A stretch of DNA of 64,000 bases, from assembly GCF_954871325.1 (NCBI RefSeq), contig NC_088776.1, positions 20,646,052 through 20,710,051 of the forward strand, in the 5' to 3' direction. The first letter of the stretch is position 1. Each line of letters opens with the position of its first letter. A program made the translations under genes and the position numbers. Below, piece after piece: positions 34,501-42,254 of this stretch. Source of the stretch: Gordionus sp. m RMFG-2023 (taxonomy: Eukaryota; Nematomorpha; Gordioida; Chordodea; Parachordodidae). The notes under the pieces were generated by a model. The model searched no databases. It was not told the origin of the DNA and saw nothing but the letters and a program-made list of their open reading frames with translations.

Positions 34501-37478
34501 TGGTATTTAGGATTTATGCTAAGAAATCATAATATCTCCTTTATGTCCAAAATGTTTATTAAATTAACCTAAATTAAGTTTCAATTTTTATATATAATTT
34601 GCTTCAATTTATAAGTATTATGATATTTTTAACAATAAAACAATAAAATTATTCTATACGTATCATTATTATTAATAAATAAAAATGCATTTCAATTTAT
34701 TATGGCTAAAAAAACCAATGATTTAGGAAGCCCCTTGAATTTGCCTCACCCCGCTATTGGGGCTTTTTGGATATTATTTTTACTTTTTCAAAAAGTAAAA
34801 TTTAAAAAAAATGATTATATTCTTAAAATTTTTATAAGGTACCTTTATAGAGTATAGTTTTAGGAGGTATCTAATCATATATTATTTTTTATATTATCTA
34901 AAAAAATCAGGAACTAAATTTTGTAAAAATCGGTCCAACTAACCCCAGTCTCCCCTACCTTATAATGTGGTAAATTGGTCCAGCAAGGAAATCGGTATAA
35001 ATATTGGTTGTTAATTTTTTTTTATTGATATTACATATTTAGTAAATAAAATTGAGATTTTTGTAAAAAAAAATACGAAGAAATAATTAATATGACCAAC
35101 ATTCAAAATCATTTCTATTTAATTATCCTTTTTTTATACTAATAAATTTATAATAAATTGCAACTGTATTAGATACGCGCCGAATTGACGTTGCGCCGAA
35201 TTGTCGCCGCGCCGAGTTGTAGCCGCGCTGATTTGACGTTGCGCCGAGTTGTCGCCGCGCCGAGTTTTCTGCGCCGAATTGTCGTGCGCCAAATTTTCCG
35301 AGCCGAATTGACGTGATACCAAATTCTCCTACCCCCTCCCTCCAATTCCTATATTTTACCCCTAATACAAAATTTTGTACAAAAGGCTTTTTAAAATAAA
35401 AATTTGTAGAAAAACTTTTTTAAAACATCTTAAATAAAAAATTGATATATTAGATTTCAAAAAAAAATAACAAAAAAAATTATCATAAAAAAAATATAAT
35501 AAGATACCCCCCCCCCCCCCCCGAAGGTGGCGATAACCCAAAAATTAAATATTGGAATCTTTATCAGAATTAGAGGTCTACAAAATATCCAATTGTGGTT
35601 ATATTGTATTTTAAAGATGGGTTTAAAAATTTTTTAGGTTGGATGGGGTTTGCCTATTTAAAATTTAATCAGTGAAATCAATAAATCATGGTTTGATTGT
35701 ATATTTCTTTAGAAAATTATAAATTATTTCTTATAAACTAAAAAATAAATAATTTTTGGTTAATTTTTTTTATATATTTCGATACTTAGATTGGGTTGGG
35801 ATTTGGGAAATATTCAATGAATTTTATTTTGGGGTTAGGTTATGGTTAAATTTTTTTAGGTTAGGGGGTTAGAAAAATGCCTTTTTCTATGGGTTGAGCT
35901 ACTAGTCTCTTGTATGTCACTGGTTAGAATACATAATCAGTTGAAAATCTTTAAAAAAAAGCATTTCTGAATTTTAGTTAAAAAATTTGCAAAATAAAAA
36001 ATATTAGGAATTGTACAAAGGTCATTGTTATGTGTTTAATGAATACAATTTTGAATGGTTTGGTATTATTAAAATGCAAGTGATGTTGAGATAAAATGGT
36101 AACTTTAATATTTAAGGGGAAATTTTTTGGGAGTTTTTTTGGTCTAGAGTAGTGTTGTTAAACAGCTCATTTTGAGTCGATTTTTTAAAACAGCTAACTC
36201 AATATTTTAACCAGAAAAATATTACCTAAACCTCGAGATTTCCATAATATATGCCTAGACCTTTGTTACTTCCATGAGAAAAATCTTCAGACTTGCGTAA
36301 TATTTTTCTGGATAAAATATTGAATTAGCTGCTTTTAAAAATCGACTCAAAACGAGGCGAACAATACTACTCTAGAGCCCTGGGCCAAGGTTTAAAGATA
36401 ATATATGTTAAATATTAAAATAAAATTATTTAAGCATTATCACCTGAATATCAACTTGATTCAAAGCTACAGATAATATAGGCAAAATAGGACTCAGGAT
36501 TTTAGAATTTAATGCAAAATTAATTGGTAATTTTTTACATTTAATTATGTCATAATTTTTGTGATTTATTTCAATGTATCTCAATGCCTATGGAAAGCTA
36601 TTTTAGTATCAAAATATTATAATTACTTCATTATGACCTGATAAAATTTTACATTGCGGAAACAAATAATTTGCTATGGTACAAATAGGGTTTTCAATGC
36701 CCTTTCCTAAGCAATGTTCTTTAGATTCAATAATTGCCTGATTTAAACTATTATTTGCTTTTAATCATTAATCTAGTAGGATTTACTTAGATTTAGCACT
36801 TAACATTACTGTTAACATTCCACTTAATACTTTACTTGATAATTTTTCAATTTCTTCAGCTCTAATTTTGATCAGCTGTAAAGCATATTCAAAATTTAAG
36901 GCCCCACTAAAAACTAATGAGGCATATTCACCTAAATTAAGTCCAGTAGTTGCCACACAGTTATTTATAACCTATATATTTGGGATTAATATTAATTTTA
37001 GTTTATATAATACTTCAGAATTTTCAGCATTTAATATTTCAATTTCAGCTAAGGATATTAAAAACAAGGCACAGTGTAAATTCACTAAATTATCTGTATC
37101 TGATTGGTAATAATGTAAGCAAAAATTTTTAATATCAAAATTTAAAATCTCATTTGCTTGCTCAAACATGTTTTTAACATTTTGGATATCAAAATATTTA
37201 TAAGAAATTTTAAGTTTTTGCTTTGCATAATCAGGAAACAAAATAATTGACGTTTGAATAGGGTCCACATTTGGTCTGAAAGCAAAAGAAGATTGATCAC
37301 GATTTTTAGCTCTATTAATATATAAATCTTTAATATTTTTTTTATCTTCAATAATATCATCGTGTAAAATGTCTGGCACACTATTATTTAATAGATTGCT
37401 TAAATCGAAATTCTGCTTGGCACAAAATTTACGAAGAGGAAAAGCATTTAATAAGTTTATAACTTTATTTAAATTCAT
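28554..37478 (-). CDS. MCAT: MCAT-like mitochondrial malonyl-CoA:ACP transacylase, active site lost
   Basis: Five minus-strand exons join into 386 uninterrupted codons: 37478-37014, 36971-36787, 36747-36627, 36587-36444 and 28799-28554 (stop TAG). All introns are GT-AG with matching phase; their lengths are 42, 39, 39 and 7644 nt. Family members (about 390 residues) load malonate onto mitochondrial acyl carrier protein for type II fatty acid synthesis. Conserved landmarks include RPNVDPIQTSIILFP (68-82), VINNCVATTG (156-165), LIKIRAEE with R192, IENPICTIANYLFPQCKILS near 234-253, PVYSNVTGHRY (310-320), PVKWEQ with Q342 and GPGDLLGPIL (363-372). The start MNLNKVINLLNAFPLRKFC is basic and could be a mitochondrial targeting peptide. 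The oddity is the active site. FPGQGSQ is FPDYAKQ (81-87), the nucleophile serine of GxSxGE is N167 (GLNLGE), and the histidine of GAFHT is N284 (FALNS). It is therefore either a pseudoenzyme or a gene just starting to decay. Confidence 0.88.
29034..30688 (-). mobile_element. hAT transposon with perfect target duplication, inside MCAT-like intron
   Basis: Tips TAGACCTGTGCGCCGACG (left) and, on the other strand from the right, TAGACCTGTGCGCCGGCC. Identical 8-bp duplications GGTATACC lie at 29026-29033 and 30689-30696. GC-rich CGGCGC motifs cluster at both ends. It carries the C-terminal half of a transposase on the same strand as the host gene. It is the same family as 9604-11130 and better preserved. 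Confidence 0.94.
29296..30253 (-). pseudogene. hAT transposase C-terminal half with a 49-nt intron
   Basis: The first segment (30253-29816) contains KTLKLNISTRWHSILIILES, LLAFLSKFKETVEYLPVLKG and LNLALLFRNEIETHLIV, blocks typical of the hAT core. A consensus donor (CAA/GTAATA at 29815) and acceptor (TATCTAG, ending 29767) bound a 49-nt intron. Splicing joins NLQ to LDPRF, a known hAT motif, in phase 0. One stop codon follows LDPRF. The remaining frame (29745-29296) then runs cleanly through LPNLSRLAKKILCIPATSTP and SERVFSTAGLTLNSRRSSL to KIIFIHDN. The zinc finger and first part of the catalytic core are missing. Confidence 0.85.
30697..31169. other. AT-rich intronic DNA, no gene seen
   Basis: Part of the MCAT-like large intron between the hAT and a tandem repeat; nothing recognisable. 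Confidence 0.5.
31170..31270. repeat. 39-bp tandem repeat
   Basis: Two full units starting AGTATATAATTTTCACAATA at 31170 and 31209 and a partial third from 31248. The first two are identical, implying recent duplication. Confidence 0.9.
31387..31602. mobile_element. hAT MITE, family C
   Basis: Left part GTGTTGTTAACTGCCTCAAT; right tip on the other strand TAGGGTTGTTAAATGGCTCA. Flanks GTTAGGAA (31379-31386) and GTTAAAAA (31603-31610) agree at 6 of 8. The interior has the shared AGGTGGCA...ACATCTATTAGC segment also seen near 8530 and 56160. No ORF. Confidence 0.7.
31603..31876. other. Higher-complexity intronic patch, possibly coding
   Basis: On the minus strand about 31760-31640 reads ENTLMETLIKCDIQDDAAGL followed by VTHCDSIFSPIPGTNTYI without a stop, more complex than its surroundings. 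No family recognised and no splice partner found. It lies on the same strand as the MCAT-like gene, within its large intron. Confidence 0.25.
31877..32249. mobile_element. hAT MITE, family B
   Basis: Tips TAGAGATCTGC and GCAGATCACTA; flanks ATTATGAT (31869-31876) and ATTTTGAT (32250-32257) agree at 7 of 8. The interior is the same CGGGTTCGGGCCGGG/poly-T pattern as 3476-3888. Confidence 0.85.
32640..33095 (-). pseudogene. Merlin (IS1016-type) transposase relic
   Basis: Minus-strand pieces in alternating frames read GGICRETYEIFLTATTTRDQ near 33080-33020, then a STMMTVSWLGYV-like segment (family TIMTDCW..Y). NHSQNFIDPYDRSAP (family NHSLNFVDP) is near 32860-32800. A shifted frame reads TQEVERLWRDLKANYKRIGI (the TQ.IE..W..LK block with the core glutamate) near 32800-32740. 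HEYLLEYRYFRKYRLRFDIF follows. At least two frame changes break it. The family uses 8-9 bp target duplications. The motif order makes the assignment fairly secure despite decay. Confidence 0.7.
33311..33406. repeat. 16-bp GC-rich minisatellite (left tip)
   Basis: Six head-to-tail units of CGTCAATTCGGCGCRR with a few substitutions (one unit AGACAACTCGGCGCAA). Strong GC contrast to the surrounding AT-rich DNA. Confidence 0.9.
33627..34188. mobile_element. pogo-type MITE flanked by TA
   Basis: Tips GGGGATACTGGGGTTAG (33627) and, on the other strand, GGGGAGACTGGGGTTAG (from 34188), with TA on each side (33625-33626, 34189-34190). The tips resemble those of the larger pogo-like element at 47476-49402. 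The opposite arm carries only one matching tip (ending at 34955), so that copy lost its other end. Confidence 0.75.
34198..34325. mobile_element. Short family C MITE near the palindrome centre
   Basis: Begins TAGTAGCCAATATT and, on the other strand, TAGTGTTGTTAAACGTCC. Flanks ATTTTGAT (34190-34197) and ATGTTGAT (34326-34333) agree at 7 of 8. Confidence 0.6.
35175..35316. repeat. 16-bp GC-rich minisatellite (right tip, inverted)
   Basis: About nine units of GCGCCGAATTGACGYY type, the inverse of the left tip, more diverged and with shortened units towards the outer end. Any open frame here is an artefact of the repeat. Confidence 0.85.
35569..35912. mobile_element. Possible GC/G-rich MITE
   Basis: TAGAGGTCTACAAAATATCC near 35570 resembles a family B tip, and TACTAGTCTCT near 35900-35910 could be the other end. 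The interior is G-rich on the plus strand (GGTTGGATGGGG, GGGGTTAGGTTATGG). No matching target duplication. Confidence 0.35.
36150..36369. mobile_element. hAT MITE, family C
   Basis: Tips TAGTGTTGTTAAACAGCTCA and, on the other strand, TAGTATTGTTCGCCTCG; flanks GTCTAGAG (36142-36149) and CTCTAGAG (36370-36377) agree at 7 of 8. It ends only 75 bp from the fourth exon of the MCAT-like gene. Confidence 0.75.
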
Positions 37479-38038
37479 TAAAAATAGAATAAATATACTG
37501 AATCTTTCGAAAACCACATAATTGTAGTCCGGTCAAGTAATATTTGATTGATGTCAATTATCAAATGACTGTAAATTATTTATTCTGTAGAGTAAAATAA
37601 AATATGAATAAGTAAAGTAAAAACAGGCCTGATATTATAACTAGTTTAAATAACATGAAATGTACCTAAAAGTAATTATTCGTTATTCGATATTCATTGA
37701 TTCGATTAGTATTTTATGAAAATATAAAAATATGTTACCCATCGAATAATATTTTTATTCGATCTAATTTTTCAAAATTATTTATAGTATTTTATATTGG
37801 AAATTATTAATATTCAAAATTATTCGTAAATATTAAAAAAAATAAATATATATTTGAAATTATTTTAAAATATTTAATATTATTCGCAAATAGTTATAAA
37901 TACTTGAATTCGTATGGATTTGATACTTTCTTATAAAACCTTTTGTCTTTTACTATTTCAACATCTATAAATCCCTTTTTTAAATTTTAATAAACAATTC
38001 TTCATTTTTGAATATATTTTTAAAGAATTTATTTTAGA
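37479..38038. promoter_or_regulatory. Upstream region of the MCAT-like gene
   Basis: This is the presumed promoter and 5' UTR side of the minus-strand gene. No TATA box or initiator stands out in such AT-rich DNA. From about 37665 the sequence becomes an ATTCG-rich repeat resembling the element at 2904-4435. Confidence 0.3.
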
Positions 38039-38136
38039 ATCGAATCAAATTAAATCGAATCAAATTAAATCGAATCAAATTAAATCGAATCAAATTAAAT
38101 CGAATCAAATTAAATCGAATCAAATTAAATCGAATA
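38039..38136. repeat. 15-bp tandem repeat
   Basis: Six and a half perfect units of ATCGAATCAAATTAA. Perfect identity implies recent expansion. It lies within ATTCG-rich repeat DNA (about 37665-38280). Confidence 0.95.
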
Positions 38137-38399
38137 TTTAATGAATCAGTTAAATCGAATAATCATTTTATTATTAATAAGAAATTTTTCTATCAAATGC
38201 AAATAAAATTGTTCTATTCGAACGAATACAAATTATACAATTACGATTCGAAAATGTGAATCCTTACTGTAAAACATATATATAATGTGGACTTCATGTA
38301 ATTCTTTATTACAATCAAATAAACCATTTGTATAAAAAATATTAATCATATAACAACATCATAATAATACAATCAGAAACATCCAATATAAACCTCATC

Positions 38400-40249
38400 C
38401 AGGCGCGTACGCAGGAATTTGGTCTGGGGGGGGGATAATAAATTTTTTTAAGAAATAATATTTTTAATTAAAAATACTAAGCATAAATTTATTAGGATTA
38501 ATAACTTTTCTAATACACAATTTTAAACTAATGTGAATTAAAAAAGTTATATATATAAACCGGCATTTAAATGTGAATCATAAAATATAAAGTGAATATA
38601 ACCCACGATATGAATCACTTAAATGACCCAAAATTGAAATTTGAATTTTTTGAGCTTTTAAAATATATAAAGTATAAAAAATTTAAATGTTGTAAATTAA
38701 TACACAAAAAGTTTCTTATGAATAATTGTATTTTGTAAGTTTTGAGCTAATTTTTCAATTATCAATCCTTGCTAGGCGTTAAATGTCTATGAATATTCAA
38801 AAGATCCAAATCATTCAATCTACTTTCAGATGTTGTATTTCATAGTATGTTTTTCACAGACTTGCAGGCCCGGCCCCCGAATTTTAATTTTTTTAAATAT
38901 ACCCGGGGCGGGCTCGTAATTTTTTTTTAAAAAAACACCCGGGCTGGGCCTGAAAATTTTTTAAGAAAAAATATCCGAGCCGAGTTGTATATTTTAAAAC
39001 CAAATATTTGAAATCGCCATTATTAGCTATAAATATCAAAAATAAATATAATTTATTTTAAAAAATTTGGGCTGGGCTAGCCGGGCCGGGCCTGAAAATT
39101 TTTTTAAAAAAAACCCGGGCCGGAAAAAATTTTTAAAAAAAATCTGGGCCTGGTCCTGCAAATGGTACCTCTGCAAGGCTCTGTTATTCTTCTTAAAAAA
39201 GTGAATGTTCTCTCATTAGTTTACTAAAGAGCTGCTAATATATATATAACCATTTTAATAATTGGGAGTATAATCTAAAATGTGTTTGAAATAAAAAGCA
39301 TCCATAGCATTTTTTGGGACTGTATCAACCATAGTTAATCTTTTAATCATAGTTATTCAGCTAATAAGGCATCATAAGATATTTTAACATCTTCATGATA
39401 AAAATATAACAAATATTTATATTTTTTTTCTATCACCATATGAAAAAGGTTGGGAGAGGGGACATTTGTTTTATAATACTCTTCTACTGATCCTATATTA
39501 ATGTTTTGATGATGAGCTTGCTTGCTGCAAGTCGAGGGGGACAAATATTTAACACGTATAGCTCTGCTTTTGACTCAACAACAACATATAAAATATGAAA
39601 TTCTTCAACAACACTAGCTCTATTTCCTTGAGTTCTAATAAAATGCTCTCCGCTATTCTCATCTTCTTAATCAAGTCAATGTTATGTTTTTGAAAAGTAT
39701 TACATAAAATAGTTGTATAATTAAATAATACATTCTAATGAGAAAAAAAATTTGGAATAAGTATTGAATCCAATAATTTTCTTGCTTCTGAGGAAATATT
39801 TCTTTCAAACCATCATGTAATTTCAGTAATAGCATTAATAATCAGCTCTTCTAACTCCAAAATAGCTGTTACTGTGGCGGAGACTCGATCTCGTTGGACA
39901 AGCTTGCAATTTTTTTCTCCCTGTTGGACAAGGAGTTTCAGAGATAATTATTATTTTATTAGAAATTTAGATAAATATTACGCCACCAAAATTTGAAAAT
40001 AATAGGTAAATTACGCCAAGGAAAACTTGAAATCGAAATTGATTGATAAAATAACTTAGTAGATGAATGTGATAAATAAATGTAATTAAATATATATATA
40101 TGTATATATGAGATAAGAATAAATATTAACAAATATAAATTAATATTAACAATAATATTTTTGAAAAATATAATCCGGCATCTGCATTTTTTGGCTTTGG
40201 GGGGGGGGATTTGTCCCCCTGTCCCCCCCCCCCGCTGCGTACGCGCCTG
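38400..40249 (-). mobile_element. hAT element with GGCGCGTACGCAGG-type tips, perfect target duplication
   Basis: Left tip CAGGCGCGTACGCAGG and right tip GCTGCGTACGCGCCTG are flanked by identical 8-bp ACCTCATC (38392-38399, 40250-40257). G/C runs of 9-11 bases sit just inside each end. The centre shares blocks with 43342-45400, including a nested family B MITE at 38857-39173. Minus-strand fragments (NLFHMVIEKKYKYLLYFYHE near 39360-39450) may be transposase traces, but no motif is diagnostic. It interrupts a small ORF at 40250-40418. Confidence 0.9.
38857..39173. mobile_element. Nested family B MITE
   Basis: CCCGGGC/poly-T blocks bounded by CAGACTTGCAGGCCC and GGTACCTCTG. The same MITE occupies the same site in the sister copy (43793-44092), so it entered before the carrier element spread. 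Confidence 0.6.
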
Positions 40250-40418
40250 ACCTCATCCCTTTCCATGATCCCCGGCAATCATTCCCGAACTTTCCTCTAT
40301 CTCCAAAACCATATGATGTGGATTCATTATTCTTGTCTGTCAATCCCTGGGTTCGGTAGCATATCACTGTACTTATGAATAATGCAAATATTGAATTTAT
40401 TGCTATTTTTATATGCAT
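40250..40418 (-). CDS. Small ORF with signal-peptide-like start, cut by a hAT insertion
   Basis: The minus strand from 40418 reads MHIKIAINSIFALFISTVIC followed by YRTQGLTDKNNESTSYGFGD and then RGKFGNDCRGSWKGMR. A basic residue followed by a hydrophobic stretch and a possible cleavage site near residue 20-25 look like a secretion signal. The hAT insertion (38400-40249) interrupts it at WKGMR. Leaving out the element and one target duplication, the frame runs into the left flank for about 17 more codons to a stop, for about 73 residues in all. No family recognised. It could also be a first exon, since the interruption falls beside a GT. Real gene status is unproven. Confidence 0.35.
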
Positions 40419-40810
40419 AGCATTTTACCAAAAGGAAGCTCTGCTACAAATCAAATTATATAATTTTTTTTGTGAATTTAGCGCAACCAAATAGAGGGGG
40501 GGGGGGTTCTATTATAAACCTGCTATATTTTATAAATATTATTTTAAGTAGGCCACTAGATCCTTTTTAATCTAAAACAGAATACATCTTTAAAAAAAAT
40601 ATTTTAATAATACATTGCAATTGAATTTAAATTGAAAGCCATTATTTTTTGGTATTATTAAAAGCTGAATTAATTAAAATTAAATTCATATATATAGAAT
40701 CATGATAATTTTTTATTGTTTATACATATTCTTCATTGCTGATCGCTTTTATTCGTAATATAAATAATTTTTTTTCTAAAAAAATATATTTAAATTTTGG
40801 CAAAAGCAAT
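40419..40810. other. AT-rich DNA with a G-run
   Basis: A run of G at about 40496-40507 resembles a MITE tip; otherwise nothing recognisable. Confidence 0.4.
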
Positions 40811-40948
40811 TTAATTATATGGTAGTGCAGAAAATTGCTTAGACTCTGCAGATAATCTATTCCTTACATTTAGCTCTTTGGTTGGATAAATATATATTCT
40901 TTCTATGTTGTCATTATAAACTGATATTGAAAAAAAGGAAGTATTTTT
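40811..40948 (-). CDS. Possible terminal exon, unidentified
   Basis: The minus strand from 40948 reads KNTSFFSISVYNDNIERIYI then YPTKELNVRNRLSAESKQFS and ends ALPYN with a stop at 40811-40813. The composition is markedly more protein-like than neighbouring frames. A good acceptor (TTTCCCTTCAG, about 41012-41022) lies upstream, but a TGA interrupts the frame between it and this segment, so the splice structure is unresolved. I do not recognise the family. Confidence 0.3.
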   Translation of the reverse strand, partial: KNTSFFSISVYNDNIERIYIYPTKELNVRNRLSAESKQFSALPYN

Positions 40949-42173
40949 CCTATAATGAGCAATTCACTGTGTTGGCAGGAATTCGAATATCATTGAGATA
41001 ACCCATTTATGCTGAAGGGAAATATTTTTATATTAAATGTTAAATAATTGAAAGTTAATTTGAATGATGAGATTTGGATATTCGAAAGTCTTTTCTAACA
41101 ATAAATTTGGGAAGGTTTATTAAATTAAAATTTACATATTAAAATAAGTTAGTTTCTTATATTTTGTCTATATTATTATGCATATGCAGTAAATTATATG
41201 AAAATCTAATGAGGTATAAAAGATTTGGAATTTTTTGATTATAAATCCCTATTCATATTTTTATCTTTCAAATTGTTAGATTTTTCATGATTATATTTTA
41301 TTCGTATTAATCTTTTTTTTATATAGCTTCTATTAACTAGTAATTTATTTCTAACTTAATTCTCAATAAATAAAAAAAATTGTTCAGATATAGTCTCATT
41401 TTAGCATATTTAACCAAATTGAGGCTGGTAAAACCCAGATTCACCTAGATGCATAGGATATGAATTTCTATTTTAATCTAAAATTCTAGAAAAAAATTAG
41501 AGATGTGAACCGTTCGACGAATACAGGGTCTACCGGATCAATTCAGAGTTAAAAATTAAAAAAAGAGTTCCTTTATTTCAATTACATATAATATTTGCCT
41601 AAGCTGACAATTTATTTATTAAAAATTCAGCTTGAAGCCTTATTGAATATAAATCTGCTAGTAACACGCCATTTTGGTTCTATATATATAAAAATCTATA
41701 TATAAGCTCTGAATTTTTAAAAATGTTAATGTAAATTATTTATAGAGGAAAACAAAATGGCATGCCACCAGAGGGTTTGTATAGTAATACATCTAAATAA
41801 ATGAATTGCCAGTCTAGGTAGTACATGCCATTCGCTTATTTTTCACTTCATTTTCTTATTTTTTTCTGGCAGACCTTTTGCAGACCGAATCCATTCAGAA
41901 AAAAAATATTGAGCAAAAACGTAATTATTACTGCCATTAATAAGTCGGCCCCACAATAAAGTAAGCCTTGAAAGTGTGAGGCAAAAATTAGTTTTTAAGC
42001 CATTAATAACATATATAGTATTTTGTAATTATATTGAATTCACACCAGAGTTATTAAAGTATATACTTAAATATGGTATCAATATCTCTATCTATATATC
42101 TTTACAAAAGGTGTGTATATATATATATATATCTATATATCTTTATAAAAAATATATATATGTATCTATGTAC
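40949..42173. other. AT-rich DNA, no gene assigned
   Basis: Includes short AT microsatellite runs at 42112-42165 next to the hAT insertion site. The frames at 41976-42258 are microsatellite translations. Confidence 0.45.
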
Positions 42174-42254
42174 CAGTGACGAGGCGTCAAGTTTATTATT
42201 AGGGAAGCAATCAAAAAATTTTTTTATTTTATTTATTAGTCAAACCATAAAAAA

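Larger units (their letters stand above)
33304..35320. mobile_element. Palindromic element with GC minisatellite tips and 9-bp target duplication
   Basis: Tips GGTCCCACGTCAATTCGGC (33304) and, on the other strand from 35320, GGTATCACGTCAATTCGGC. A perfect 9-bp duplication AAATTCTCC lies at 33295-33303 and 35321-35329. Each tip is a 16-bp tandem repeat (CGTCAATTCGGCGCGG type), about six units on the left (33311-33406) and nine on the right (35175-35316). Inside these, arms of several hundred bp are nearly identical and inverted (33410-33900 against 34560-35172). They include a pogo-type tip that has been copied into both arms. No transposase is visible. The 9-bp duplication and GG tips suit Mutator- or Merlin-type mobilisation; which one is open. 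Confidence 0.75.
32268..35538. mobile_element. Composite Merlin-like element with nested insertion
   Basis: Outer inverted repeats GGTTATCGCCACTTTCGGGG (32268) and GTGGCGATAACC (ending 35538) lead into about 200 bp of matching arm (32268-32480 against 35340-35538). The arms hold roughly 35-bp subrepeats of TTTTTCTACAAATTTTTAT type. A further arm-like segment lies at 33120-33290. Inside is a Merlin-type transposase relic (32640-33095); a second element (33304-35320) is inserted near the right end. No outer target duplication could be matched, so the outer limits are tentative. Confidence 0.5.

Noticed and set aside
35134-35322. Open frame on the minus strand with repeated RRGDNSAQRQ residues
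   Set aside because: It is a translation of the 16-bp minisatellite at the tip of the palindromic element, not a gene.
36868-37381. Other open frames (36868-37110 plus, 37142-37381 minus)
   Set aside because: They are shadows of the MCAT-like exons in other frames.
36420-37517. Reading the MCAT-like region as a stop-ridden pseudogene
   Set aside because: The apparent stops all fall inside three GT-AG segments of 39-42 nt whose removal restores frame and homology; the last exon at 28554-28799 is also intact.
40146-40249. C-terminal part of the frame at 40146-40418 (SGAYAAGGGDRGTNPPPQ)
   Set aside because: This part translates the G/C-rich tip of the hAT element and is not part of any host protein.
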